Shown: positions 23,990 to 34,221, counted from the first letter of the stretch. The stretch is 64,000 bases of DNA from WHTK01 sp965197795 (GCA_965197795.1 OZ240228.1:2294001-2358000); one strand, 5' to 3'. Numbers and translations: made by a program. Notes: generated by a model not told the origin, from the letters alone.

Positions 23990-24217
23990 ATGCCGCTTTA
24001 CGAGTACTTCTGCCCGCCCTGCGGTGAGCAATTCGAGATGCTACGGCCGGTCAGCCAGATGAACAGCGCGGCCACCTGCCCCAGCGGTCACACCACAAAC
24101 AACCGCGTCCTCTCCCTCTTCGCGCCGTTACCGCACGGCGAAGAAGCGCCGGCGATGACGATGTCGATGTCTGGCGGCGGCGACGCTTGCTGCGGTGGCA
24201 GCTGCGCCTGCTGCTAG
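23990..24217 (+). CDS. FmdB-family zinc-ribbon protein
   Basis: 75 aa. MPLYEYFCPPCGEQFEMLRP is the FmdB/CxxC zinc-ribbon start; the usual second CxxC is replaced here by a single Cys (ATCPSGH). The C-terminus is Met/Gly-rich and ends CCGGSCACC, which could bind metal. Such proteins are suggested regulators or metal carriers, but no role is proven. Strong SD, followed by an intrinsic terminator. Confidence 0.85.
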   Translation: MPLYEYFCPPCGEQFEMLRPVSQMNSAATCPSGHTTNNRVLSLFAPLPHGEEAPAMTMSMSGGGDACCGGSCACC

Positions 24218-24238
24218 CCCGAATCGATCAGTAAACAC

Positions 24239-24269
24239 GAGGGCGGCCGATGGCCGCCCTCTCTTCTTG
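24239..24269 (+). terminator. Intrinsic terminator
   Basis: Perfect 10-bp stem GAGGGCGGCC/GGCCGCCCTC with loop GAT, followed by TCTTCTTGT. It ends the FmdB-like transcript and may also serve the convergent DUF1461 gene. Confidence 0.85.
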
Positions 24270-24283
24270 TCCTCGATCCGCGG

Positions 24284-25009
24284 TCACGCGGCTGCCAGCT
24301 CCAGCGCCTCTTCCTTATGCCGGGATGCGCCGAGATACAGGCCAGCCCCCAGCAGCAACAAGGCTGCCTCCGCCACCACCATCAATCCGACAAAGAACAC
24401 GATGCTCTCCCAGAAGGCCAGCGGGAACATCTGGATCAAATGATCCGTCGCTGGGTTGAGCAACCAGAAGTCGTTGCTAAACAGCACGCGGTGGAAGTCG
24501 GCCCACGCTTCGTCGAACCCCGCCAGTCCCACGGCGCCGATCCCACCGAGCACCGCCAGGCAGAGCATGCTGCCGGCCTCGACACGCACCGCGAGCTCTC
24601 GTGGCGTGACCTCGCGGGCCCATAGCACGACGACGACGATATACGTCAGCGCGTACATCAGCGAAAGCTCCTGCATTCGGTTGGCTAACCGAAATCGGTC
24701 CTTGACGTCTTGCATGTGTAGCGTCTCGCGCGTATTGAAAAGGCTCGTCTCGCGCCCGTCTTCCGTCACCTCGATCAGCAACGTCTCCTGGTTGTTGTTG
24801 AAGTAGGCTCGGATCTCCCCGCCGGCCTGGATCAGCTCGGCCCGCTCGATGCCCGTCGTGGCCACCGCATCGAATTCATCGATCGCGTATCGGTACACCC
24901 GCGGCTCGTTAGCCATGAAGCGGATATTCGTAGTCACCAGCGCTATTGGAATGCTAAGGATAAAAAGCAGGGTCGCGGCGGTTCGGAAGACGCGCAAGAA
25001 AAGCCTCAT
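24284..25009 (-). CDS. DUF1461 integral membrane protein
   Basis: 241 aa. A first membrane helix (AATLLFILSIPIALVTTNIR) is followed by an outside domain and three or four more helices. The segment VLFSNDFWLLNPATDHLIQM followed by FPLAFWES is the hallmark of the family (known as TIGR01906 / DUF1461). Role unknown. Start MRLFLRVF at 25009 is preferred to the upstream GTG at 25033 because the signal-like N-terminus then begins correctly. Confidence 0.85.
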   Translation of the reverse strand: MRLFLRVFRTAATLLFILSIPIALVTTNIRFMANEPRVYRYAIDEFDAVATTGIERAELIQAGGEIRAYFNNNQETLLIEVTEDGRETSLFNTRETLHMQDVKDRFRLANRMQELSLMYALTYIVVVVLWAREVTPRELAVRVEAGSMLCLAVLGGIGAVGLAGFDEAWADFHRVLFSNDFWLLNPATDHLIQMFPLAFWESIVFFVGLMVVAEAALLLLGAGLYLGASRHKEEALELAAA

Positions 25010-25147
25010 TACCGGCCCGGAGGCGCCCGCCACGTCTCGGACAGTTCGATGTTATCGTAGGTTCGCGTCAGACTCATGTCAACGAGTTATGGCGCGTTAT
25101 GTGATGTAAGAGCCCCGGTCAAACGTCCAGGGTTGAAAGGCACCGCC

Positions 25148-25927
25148 ATGCTGAGTGAACGCGAAACAAAGAGCTACCAGGCGCTGCGCGACGTGGTTGC
25201 CCGCCTACGTGCTCCCGGTGGCTGTCCCTGGGACCGCGAGCAGACCCACGCCAGCCTGCGCCCCTACGTGGTCGAAGAAGCCTACGAAGTCCTCGCGGTG
25301 CTCGACGCCGGCGACATCGACGGCCTGCCGGAGGAACTTGGTGACCTGCTCATTCAGGTCGTCCTGCACAGCCAGGTGGCCGAGGAAGCCGGCGAATTCG
25401 AGATGGCGGACGTTCTCGAGGGCCTGACCGAGAAACTGATTCGCCGCCATCCCCACGTCTTCGGCGACGTCCAGCTAGAGACCGCCGGCCAGGTCGTGAC
25501 GCAGTGGGACGAGATCAAGAAGCGCGAGCGGGACGCGGATGGCTCCGCCCTTGCCAGCGTGCCGCCTGCGATGGCCGCCCTCTCTTACGCTCAGACGCTG
25601 CTGCGGCGCGCCGAGTCGGCCGGCTTCGCCTGGCCTGCCCGGGAAGACGTACTCGTGAAGCTCGCGGAGGAGCTACGTGAACTGGAAGCCGCCTCGACTC
25701 CCGAAGAAGCCGCCGCCGAGCTTGGCGACCTCCTGCTAAACGTCGCCAACTACGCCCGCTACCTCGGCATCGACGCCGAACAGGCGCTGCGCGAGGCAGG
25801 GCACAAGTTCCGCGGCCGCTTCACCAGCGTCGAAACCGCCGCCCGCGAGCGCGGCCTCGACCTCAAAACCCAATCTCCTGACTCGCTAATGGCGCTGTGG
25901 GACGAAGCCAAGGCGATGCAAGCTTGA
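25148..25927 (+). CDS. mazG: Nucleoside triphosphate pyrophosphohydrolase MazG
   Basis: 259 aa. Hydrolyses NTPs to NMP and pyrophosphate, probably for pool cleaning. LRAPGGCPWDREQTHASLRP and VVEEAYEVLAVLDAGD with EELGDLLIQVVLHS give the EExxE...ExxD metal-binding sites of the first domain; a second MazG-like half has VKLAEELRELEAA and ELGDLLLNVANYAR. The start at 25148 follows AAAGG; the longer frame adds 24 unrelated residues. Confidence 0.93.
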   Translation: MLSERETKSYQALRDVVARLRAPGGCPWDREQTHASLRPYVVEEAYEVLAVLDAGDIDGLPEELGDLLIQVVLHSQVAEEAGEFEMADVLEGLTEKLIRRHPHVFGDVQLETAGQVVTQWDEIKKRERDADGSALASVPPAMAALSYAQTLLRRAESAGFAWPAREDVLVKLAEELRELEAASTPEEAAAELGDLLLNVANYARYLGIDAEQALREAGHKFRGRFTSVETAARERGLDLKTQSPDSLMALWDEAKAMQA

Positions 25928-25960
25928 ACCTCGCTCGCATCCTTTTCCCTTAGCGCTGGA

Positions 25961-25969
25961 TGTTATACT
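25961..25969 (+). promoter_or_regulatory. Extended -10 promoter of the thioredoxin-like gene
   Basis: TG-T-TATACT, an extended -10 element, about 46 nt before the ATG at 26016 and with GAGGAG in front of that start. Confidence 0.5.
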
Positions 25970-26015
25970 GCGCCCATCGTCCAACCGAAGTGATTACACG
26001 TCCAGAGGAGAATCC

Positions 26016-26618
26016 ATGACTGCGCAGAAAGAAAGCGTCGTAACGCCGGAGCGCCTTGCCCAGGGCATCAGCTACAAGGAGTGGGCCGAGCAGATCGACC
26101 GCAACCAGGAGAAGTTCCAGTTCAACTACGATGCCATGCAGCTCAACGCTGAGGACGTCGCCGCGATCAAGGCAACGATGTCTAAGACGGATGGCCCAGC
26201 CACGGTGCTGGCTCTCGGCGAAGCCTGGTGCCCAGACGTCGTTCGCGGCATGCCGGTCATCGCGAAGCTCTGCGAAGCCACCGGGCTCGACCTCAAGATC
26301 TTCTTCCGCGACCAGAACCTCGACATCATGAACGAGTTCCTCTACAAGGGTGAGTTCCAGTCAATCCCCACGCTAGTGTTCTACTCAAAGGACATGAAGC
26401 AACTAGGCACCTGGCACGAGCGCGCCCAGAAGGCCCGCGACGAAATGCCGCAGCTCAGCGAAATCACCGGCAAGATGCGCAATCAGGAGCTGTCTGAGGA
26501 AGAACGCCAGAAGTACATGCAGGAGTACGAGGCCTTCCAGCAGGGCCCGGTCTGGGCTGGCTGGCGCGACGCCGAAGTCAAGGAGATCCGCGAGATCGCC
26601 GAGGGCGCAGCCAGCTAA
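26016..26618 (+). CDS. Thioredoxin-like family protein
   Basis: 200 aa. The segment VLALGEAWCPDVVRGMPVIA resembles the thioredoxin active strand, but with WCPDV instead of WCGPC: only one cysteine remains, so it cannot form the normal CxxC disulfide. The rest (KIFFRDQNLDIMNEFLYKG, QSIPTLVFYSKDMKQLGTWH) keeps the fold, including the cis-Pro in SIPT. A role in thiol chemistry via a single Cys is possible. Strong SD; followed by a terminator. Confidence 0.8.
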   Translation: MTAQKESVVTPERLAQGISYKEWAEQIDRNQEKFQFNYDAMQLNAEDVAAIKATMSKTDGPATVLALGEAWCPDVVRGMPVIAKLCEATGLDLKIFFRDQNLDIMNEFLYKGEFQSIPTLVFYSKDMKQLGTWHERAQKARDEMPQLSEITGKMRNQELSEEERQKYMQEYEAFQQGPVWAGWRDAEVKEIREIAEGAAS

Positions 26619-26641
26619 GCACTGCTAGTTATAGAAAGATC

Positions 26642-26668
26642 GGCGGCCTTAACGGCCGCCTTTCTTTT
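26642..26668 (+). terminator. Intrinsic terminator
   Basis: GGCGGCC, loop TTAAC, GGCCGCC, then TTTCTTTT. Ends the thioredoxin-like transcript. Confidence 0.85.
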
Positions 26669-26670
26669 GG

Positions 26671-26717
26671 GAATTATATACCAATTTACCCCAGTGGGGT
26701 AAATTGGTATATAATTC
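26671..26717. promoter_or_regulatory. 47-nt perfect palindrome, probable large operator
   Basis: Arms 26671-26692 and 26696-26717 are perfect inverted copies of 22 bp around AGT. The outer part is AT-rich (GAATTATATACCAATT) and the centre is TTTACCCCAGTGGGGTAAA. The right arm contains a TATAAT box (26710-26715) that could drive the site-2 protease gene. The G/C-tract centre resembles operators of CsoR/FrmR-type regulators; no such gene is in the window. Confidence 0.6.
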
Positions 26718-26784
26718 TCTTTCTTTTTGCCGATCCTTATAGAGCCCTGGCTCTTCTTCAGCAAAGCCGGGCAGGGAGCGGCCC

Positions 26785-27912
26785 GTGGCAGGAAATCTCC
26801 GCATTGGCAGACTGTTTGGCCTCAACCTCAGCGTCCACTGGACCTAGTCCTTCTTCCTGTTCTTGCTGGCATGGACCTTCGCCACCGGCATCCTGGAGGA
26901 CTTCTACAGTGACTGGACGGGCGCACGCCGCTGGACCGTCGCGTCCGCCATCACCCTCGTGTTCTTCCTCTCAGTTTTCTTTCACGAGATGTCCCATGCT
27001 GTCGTGGCGCGGCGCTACAGCATCCGCGTCACGGAAATCACGTTCTTCGTGTTCGGCGGCGTATCGAGCCTCAGTCAGGAGCCGCGCGATTCGCGCCAGG
27101 AATTCTGCATCGCCGTCGTCGGGCCCTTTACCAGCTTCGCGCTCAGCATGCTGTTTACGGCCGGCTTCTTCGGCCTACGATTCGTCGATGACGGCGCCGC
27201 CGCGATTTTCGGCACGCTGGCCGTCCTCAACCTCCTCATAGGCCTGTTCAACCTCATCCCTGGCTTCCCGCTGGATGGCGGACGCGTCATGCGCAGCGCC
27301 TTCTGGGCCAAACGCCATAGCCTGGTTAGCGCCACCCGCGCAGCGTCCAATATCAGCATGTTCGTCGCCTACGGCATGATGGCCGGCGGGATCGCCATGT
27401 TCTTCACGGCTTCCATCGTCAGCGGCATCTGGTTGCTGCTAATCGGCATCTTCCTGCGGGTCGCCTCGAGCGAAAGCTACCAGCAAGTCTTCCTCGACAT
27501 CGTGCTGCGCGACGTCCCGGCCAGCTCCGTCGCGCGGCAGGATTACGTCGCGGCGCCGCCCGACATGATGCTGACCGAGCTGGTTGAAGAAAACGTCCTC
27601 GCGGGCTACGGCCGCTGCTTCCCCGTCGTCGTCGGCGACGAACTCATCGGGCTGGTCACGCTGCGCGACGTACGCGCTGTCCCGCGGGAGCAATGGGGCA
27701 CCACCAGCGTCTTCCGGGTCATGACGCCCTTCGCCGATTTGCGCTGCGTTACGCTCCTGGCCGACCTGCCTGCCGTCCTCTCGCTCATGGCCGCCGCCGA
27801 GGTAAACCAGATACCCCTGATCGAGGGCCGCACCCTGCTCGGCCTGATTCACCGGTCCGATGTCATCCGCTACATCCAGACGCGTCAGGAGATGCTCCCG
27901 GCGGCTGCCTGA
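26785..27912 (+). pseudogene. Site-2 protease (M50) with CBS domains, in-frame TAG near the start
   Basis: Membrane metalloprotease of the rhomboid-like S2P family that usually cuts membrane-bound regulators. From GTG 26785 (GGGAG upstream) the frame reads AGNLRIGRLFGLNLSVHWT, then TAG at 26845-26847, then SFFLFLLAWTFATG. S2P proteins normally read through here, often with Trp, so one base (TGG to TAG) would explain the stop. Downstream is intact: FHEMSHAVVARRY (HExxH), NLIPGFPLDGGRV (third ligand) and two CBS repeats to the C-terminus. An internal TTG at 26863 could give a shorter protein. Confidence 0.8.
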
Positions 27913-27927
27913 GGTCCGGCAGCGATG

Positions 27928-27933
27928 TATAAT
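27928..27933 (+). promoter_or_regulatory. -10 box for leaderless zinc-ribbon gene
   Basis: Perfect TATAAT, then CGCGCC and the GTG at 27940. It overlaps an in-frame ATG at 27925, which therefore is unlikely to be the start. Confidence 0.55.
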
Positions 27934-27939
27934 CGCGCC

Positions 27940-28296
27940 GTGGATGTGGTTAATTGCGGCCACTGCGGCGTGCGACGCGACGTCGGCGACAACTTCTGTC
28001 GCGCTTGCGGCCATCAGTTCACGGTGAACCTGCCGGCGGTCAGAGAGTCCAGGCTGCCTGCCCTTGGGCGCGGCGGTCTGCCTCCATCGCTCGTGGGCAG
28101 CGTTGCCGTCCTCGCCGTCGGCACCAGCCTCGAATGGCTGGCGCGGCGAATGGTTGGCTCCGCGGCGCGCGCCGCCGGACGCGCCCTCATCGGCGCTGAC
28201 CGCTCCGAACCCTCAAAGCCAAGGCCCGTGCCGCGTCCGGACGACGTGACGGTCGACGAGGTCCTCTACATTCGCAAGGTCCAACTCCGCCGCTAA
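27940..28296 (+). CDS. Zinc-ribbon protein
   Basis: 118 aa. NCGHCGVRRDVGDNFCRACG is a CxxC-x10-CxxC zinc ribbon at the N-terminus. The middle has a weakly hydrophobic helix (PSLVGSVAVLAVGTSLEWLA) that may be a membrane segment, and the C-terminus is basic (YIRKVQLRR). The start is GTG 27940, from the TATAAT box 6 nt upstream. Function unknown. Confidence 0.7.
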   Translation: MDVVNCGHCGVRRDVGDNFCRACGHQFTVNLPAVRESRLPALGRGGLPPSLVGSVAVLAVGTSLEWLARRMVGSAARAAGRALIGADRSEPSKPRPVPRPDDVTVDEVLYIRKVQLRR

Positions 28297-28344
28297 ACGC
28301 ACCCTGCCCCGCAGCAACCAGCTCTTCTCTCACCGGAGACGCCC

Positions 28345-29360
28345 TTGCTGTTGCGCCGCATCAGCCTCGTGGTTTCGTTGCTCCTGCTGGCGGCCCAACC
28401 CTCGCACGTGGCCGCCACATTGGAGCTCCTGCAGAACGGCGGCTTCGAGGGGGGCACCAGCGGCTGGAGCGGCGCGGGCCTCTCGGCCAGCGGCTGCCCA
28501 CCCCGCGGCGACAGCGGCGCCCTCGCGCTCGTCTCGAGCGGCTCCACGGCCTTTGCCCAACAGCCGGTCTCCGGACCTCTGGCAGACGGCAGCTACGCGC
28601 TCTCGGGCTGGTTGAACGTGCAGTCGGGCTCGCCACAGGTCGAAGTCAACCTGATTTGGCTCGACGACGGCGGCAGCGAGCTCGAGCGCCGCTCGAAGCC
28701 GGTAGACGCCGGCGGTTCCTACGGAAGGTTTAGCTTGAGCTCTTCGCGACCCCCCGGCGCCGCCAGCCTCCGAGTCCGCATATCCAGCTACGCGGCCGGC
28801 GTCTCAAGCGTCTGCCTCGACGACGTCAGCCTCGACGGGCCGCCTCGGCCATCGCCGACGCTCACGCCCACCGCGGCGTCCCCGACCCCGTCACCGACGC
28901 CAACCAGCGCTCCCTTAGCCGACACGCCGCGGCCGTCTTCGACCCCAAAGCCAACCTCAACGGCCAAACCAACCGCCACCACCAGACCGGCGCCCACCGC
29001 GCCGGTCGAACCAACGCTGCCTGCACAGCCCCAGCCGTCACCTACGGAGGCAACTGAGCCGTCGACAGCCATGATGACCACGGCAGCGATGCGCCTGCCT
29101 CACTCAAGCCGTCCGCCGCCGGGTCCGTCGATCCAACCGTAACCGGCTCGAGCAGTAGCGAGTCGGTCACGCCACCCGTGCCCGTACAAGAGGTGCGCTC
29201 CGTGGACGAGAACGCCACGAGCACTGCCGAGGCTCCGCCACACTCCCTGACGCGTCCTCCGTCCGATGACGCTGCGGTGCCAACCGCCGGGCTCTTTGGC
29301 GCGGCGCTCTTCGCGTTCGGCCTCGGCGGCAACTACGTCTTCCATCGCCATCGCGACTGA
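28345..29360 (+). pseudogene. Secreted carbohydrate-binding-like protein with C-terminal anchor, frameshifted
   Basis: Frame 1 (TTG 28345, GGAG upstream) has a signal peptide (RRISLVVSLLLLAAQPSHVA), a jelly-roll domain like CBM4/22 modules (LLQNGGFEGGTSGWSG at its start, CLDDVSLDG at its end) and a Pro/Thr-rich linker, and stops at 29142. Another frame, open from 29056, continues the linker (GSSSSESVTPPVPVQE) and ends in a membrane anchor AGLFGAALFAFGLGGNYVFH plus RHRD. One missing base between 29056 and 29142 would join them into a wall- or membrane-anchored surface protein. Confidence 0.65.
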
Positions 29361-29389
29361 CCAGCTTGTCCGAGCCCGAAGCGGCTCCC

Positions 29390-29395
29390 TATAAT
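29390..29395 (+). promoter_or_regulatory. -10 box upstream of cmk
   Basis: Perfect TATAAT 11 nt before the TTG start of cmk. The leader would be only a few nucleotides long. Confidence 0.5.
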
Positions 29396-29406
29396 CGCTT
29401 AGTCAA

Positions 29407-30117
29407 TTGACGTCAGGACTATCCTCAGAGAACACCCTCGGCGGGCAAGCCATCGCCCCGGTTATCGCCATTGACGGACCTGTCGCTTCGGGCAAGACAG
29501 CCGTCGGGCTCAACCTCGCGCGCGAGTTCCGCTACCGCCTCGTAGACACCGGCATGATGTACCGCGCGATCACCTGGCTGGCGCTGCAGCAGGGCGTCGA
29601 CCTGGAGGAAGAGGATCCCCTCGTCGCGCTCGCCCAGACCGCCGTCATCGAGCTCGGACAGCCAGAGGCCAACGGTGGCCCGACGATCAAGATCAACGCA
29701 CGGGACATCACGGAAGAGCTGCGCTTACCGGACGTGGATCGTGGCGTCTCTTTCGTCTCGCGCATCGGCGGCGTGCGCAGCGCCATGGTCGAGAAACAGC
29801 GTGCGCTCGCCCGCCAAGGCAGCCTGATCATGCTCGGCCGCGATATCGGCAGCGTCGTTCTGACCGATGCCTCACTCAAGGTCTATCTCGACGCCTCCGC
29901 CGAGGTACGTGCCCGCCGCCGCCACCGTGAGCTGGCCGAAGCCGGCATCCCGCGCCCCGAGGCCGGGATCCTGGCCGAGCTTCGCGCCCGCGACGAGATG
30001 GACAGCCGCCGGCACGTCTCTCCCCTGCGTCCCGCCGACGACGCAATCATCATCGACACGGACGCGCTCGAACTCGACGAGGTCCTCGACCGCGTCCGCG
30101 ACGCAGCGCGCGCGTGA
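29407..30117 (+). CDS. cmk: Cytidylate kinase
   Basis: 236 aa. Phosphorylates CMP/dCMP. The P-loop is IDGPVASGKTAVG, followed by YRLVDTGMMYRAITWLALQQ and, later, MLGRDIGSVVLTDASLKVYL with a basic lid ARRRHRELAEAG. Start TTG 29407 follows a TATAAT box and gives about 16 extra residues before the conserved core; an internal start cannot be excluded. First gene of cmk-plsC-ispH. Confidence 0.94.
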   Translation: MTSGLSSENTLGGQAIAPVIAIDGPVASGKTAVGLNLAREFRYRLVDTGMMYRAITWLALQQGVDLEEEDPLVALAQTAVIELGQPEANGGPTIKINARDITEELRLPDVDRGVSFVSRIGGVRSAMVEKQRALARQGSLIMLGRDIGSVVLTDASLKVYLDASAEVRARRRHRELAEAGIPRPEAGILAELRARDEMDSRRHVSPLRPADDAIIIDTDALELDEVLDRVRDAARA

Positions 30118-30779
30118 ACCGTTTCGTCTACACCACGGCAATCTTCGTCTCGAAGTACTTCCTGCTGCCGCTGTATGCCCGCATCGAGGTACGCGGTCTC
30201 GAGAACGTCCCCGCGGAGGGACCCCTCGTCATCGCTTCCAACCACCTCAACGACGCCGACCCGGGCATCATCTGCACCCGTATTCGCCACCCCATCGCCT
30301 TCATGGCCAAGGTCGAGCTGTTTCACGTCCCGCTGTTGGCGCAGTTCCTGCGCGCCTTCGGCGCCTTCCCCGTGCGCCGCGGCGAAGCCGACATCTCGAC
30401 CCTCCGTATCTCCAACGAGAACCTCAAGCTCGGCCGCGCCGTCTGCATCTTCCCCGAGGGCACCCGCGAGGGAGCAACCGAAAAGCTCACCGAGGCCCTG
30501 CCCGGCGCCGCCATCATCGCCCTGCGCAACGACGTGCCGATCCTTCCCATAGCGATAAGCGGCAGCGGTCGCCTGCAGATGCCCTGGATGTTCATCCGCC
30601 TCCATCGTCGCCTCAAGGTCACGCTGACCATCGGCCGCCCTTTCCACCTCGACAAGCCGGCACGCCTCAACGCCGAGGCCGCGAGAGACGGCACGCGCCA
30701 GATCATGGAGCACATGGCAGCACTTTTGCCGCCGGAGCATCGCGGTTACTATGGGTACGTGACTGAGCAGGTGACCTAG
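30114..30779 (+). CDS. plsC: 1-acyl-sn-glycerol-3-phosphate acyltransferase
   Basis: 221 aa. Makes phosphatidate for phospholipid synthesis. Motif I is SNHLNDADPG (His-x4-Asp), motif II FGAFPVRRGE, motif III CIFPEGTREG, and motif IV VPILPIAISG, all present. It overlaps cmk by 4 nt and leads to ispH 2 nt later. The cmk-plsC pairing is common in bacteria. Confidence 0.94.
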   Translation: MNRFVYTTAIFVSKYFLLPLYARIEVRGLENVPAEGPLVIASNHLNDADPGIICTRIRHPIAFMAKVELFHVPLLAQFLRAFGAFPVRRGEADISTLRISNENLKLGRAVCIFPEGTREGATEKLTEALPGAAIIALRNDVPILPIAISGSGRLQMPWMFIRLHRRLKVTLTIGRPFHLDKPARLNAEAARDGTRQIMEHMAALLPPEHRGYYGYVTEQVT

Positions 30780-30781
30780 AC

Positions 30782-31641
30782 ATGCAGATCGTCCGCGCCA
30801 GCGAAATGGGTTTCTGCTTCGGCGTTCGGCGCGCCGTCGAGATGATGGAGGAGTCGGTCCACGAACGCGGCCCCATGGTCAGCCTCGGCTCCGTGGTCCA
30901 CAATCCGCAGGTGGTCGAAAGGCTGCGCGACGAGGGGCTCGACGTCGTCACCGACGTTTCCGAGGTCGCCGGTCGGCCGGTCGCGATCACGGCTCACGGC
31001 GTCAGCCAGCAGGTGATCAGCGACCTCGAATCCAACGGCGGCGAGATCATCGACACCACCTGCCCCATCGTGACGCGCTCGCAGCAATGGGCCAGGCGCC
31101 TGACAGAAGAAGGCTTCGCGCTTATCGTCTTCGGCGACCCAAACCACAAAGAAGTGCGCGGCGTCCTCGGCTGGGCCAGCGGCCACGTCCTCTGCCTCGC
31201 CGCCGAAAGCGACGTTGCTGAGCTGCCGCCAGACTTCCCGTCACGCGTCGGCGTCCTGTCTCAGACCACCGAGACCGAGGCGCGGTTCGCCTCATTCGTC
31301 AAAACGCTGCTCGAGGTCAACATGGACCGGATCAGCGAGCTGCGCGTGCTCAACACCCTTTACCACGCCACAACCGCGCAGCAGGCCGCGACGATGCACC
31401 TCGCGGACAGCGTCTCGCTGATGATCGTCGTCGGCGGCCGCGACAGCGCCAACACGCGCCACCTCGCCGTCGGGCCCGCGAGCGGGGCGTCGAGACCTAC
31501 CACATCGAAACAGCCGACGAGATCGACCCGGCCTGGCTCAGAGATCAAGAGCGCGTCGGCGTAACTGCAGGCGCCTCAACCCCGGACTTCGTCATCGACC
31601 AGGTCGTCGGCCGCCTCGAACAACTCGCCGCCGGCAAGTAA
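30782..31641 (+). pseudogene. ispH: 4-hydroxy-3-methylbut-2-enyl diphosphate reductase, frameshifted, one cluster Cys replaced
   Basis: Last enzyme of the MEP isoprenoid pathway, a [4Fe-4S] protein. The first frame has Cys12 (GFCFGVRRA), His40, His72 (ITAHG), Cys94 (DTTCPIV), NHKEV and VGGRDSANT. It then leaves phase near 31471-31477 (GTCGGGCCC). The other frame continues perfectly with GVETYHIETADEIDPAWL and VTAGASTPDFVIDQVV to TAA 31641, as if one base were missing. Total length matches the family (about 286 aa). The third ligand position (NT-x-C-x-AT in relatives) is Tyr194 here (NTLYHAT). Confidence 0.85.
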
Positions 31642-31727
31642 CGCCCCTCGATTCGTCTCATAAAGCGGCTCCTCTAGGGCAGTTGCGTTGTTCAGGGACC
31701 CCCTTAAGTACGCTTCTAGTTGACGCA

Positions 31728-31736
31728 TGTTATAGT
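31728..31736 (+). promoter_or_regulatory. Extended -10 promoter of the glmS transcript
   Basis: TG-T-TATAGT, with no good -35. Transcription would start near 31743, about 45 nt before the ribozyme cleavage site. Confidence 0.45.
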
Positions 31737-31779
31737 CACGCCTAGCAAATCGACAGGGAGGTTGACCCAGGACTGTCGT

Positions 31780-31990
31780 TTCCAAAAGCGCCAGGTCCGG
31801 TTCAAGGTCTTGAGCAGCTTTGTGACCCCCTTTAGCGGGGTTCCGAGGTGTCCCCGGACTTTCAAAGCCAACCGGATGACGAGGAAGAGGCTCTTCGAAA
31901 GACTCGGCGGATGGTCTCTCGGCCGGCACGGTCGTAACGCGGCAGACAAACCGGGGCGCGCAAGCCCCCGACAAAACTGCCACGGTGTGC
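31780..31990 (+). ncRNA. glmS ribozyme (glucosamine-6-phosphate-activated)
   Basis: The RNA core matches the family. Cleavage is expected between A31787 and G31788 in AAAAGCGCCAGG. CCGGTT (31797) pairs with AACCGG (31870), followed by TGACGAGGA, CTTCGAAAGACTCGGCGGAT and GTCTCTCGGC (P2/P2.1), then GCGGCAG, GGGGC-GCGCAA-GCCCC and CTGCC (P3/P4). The P1 arm holds an extra structured insert of about 65 nt. In relatives, GlcN6P is the cofactor for self-cleavage and lowers glmS expression. Confidence 0.92.
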
Positions 31991-32011
31991 ATCGCGAAGG
32001 TTCTTCGCGAT
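31991..32011 (+). other. Stable hairpin between ribozyme and glmS
   Basis: ATCGCGAAG, loop GTT, CTTCGCGAT, then TCTTCCT. It looks like a terminator stem with a poor T-tract, or a barrier hairpin that marks the new 5' end region after cleavage. Confidence 0.4.
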
Positions 32012-32122
32012 TCTTCCTGACAGTCCACTGTTCCTCCCACTAGTCGCGGTCGCCGCGGCTTGCTGCGCTGCCTGCTGCTACAGCAGGCTCGTTGCACGTC
32101 CCGCGCCGTACTGGAGGACCGC

Positions 32123-33967
<1,845 letters not shown>

Positions 33968-34221
33968 GCCAGGCAGCCGAGGCGTTATCTCCGAAGTCGA
34001 CTTGCACCACCAACGCCTGAGCGGCGGACGCCGGGGCTCAAGCCTTCGCGACGATGGTGCTGGCTGTGGCGCAAGGATGCGCTGTGAACGAAGGGCGCTG
34101 GGAAGACCTGGCCGAATTTCGGCGCGGTTGGGCGCGGTTGGATTGATACCTATCTGGCTCCTTCCATGAGGGGATGGAGCCGGCTCGTAGGTGGTAACCC
34201 GACCGATAGAGAGGATCCGGC
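33968..34221 (+). other. Intergenic, no gene seen
   Basis: 254 bp. A weak hairpin GGCTCC...GGAGCC lies near 34159-34183 and a short direct repeat GCGCGGTTGG occurs twice near 34121-34141. An SD-like GAGAGGAT lies before the methyltransferase start. I see no promoter that I would stake a claim on. Confidence 0.4.

Noticed and set aside
31748..31776. CGACAGGGAGGTTGACCCAG before glmS is almost the same as the SD region of the Rieske gene (60947-60969)
   Set aside because: Only about 20 bp match and the contexts differ (ribozyme leader versus start site). Likely chance plus a common SD core.
31716..32043. Small frames on both strands over the glmS leader
   Set aside because: The sequence is explained by ribozyme structure, which by pairing creates open frames on both strands.
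34159..34183. Hairpin GGCTCC/GGAGCC as a glmS terminator
   Set aside because: The stem is imperfect, the loop is large and no T-tract follows.
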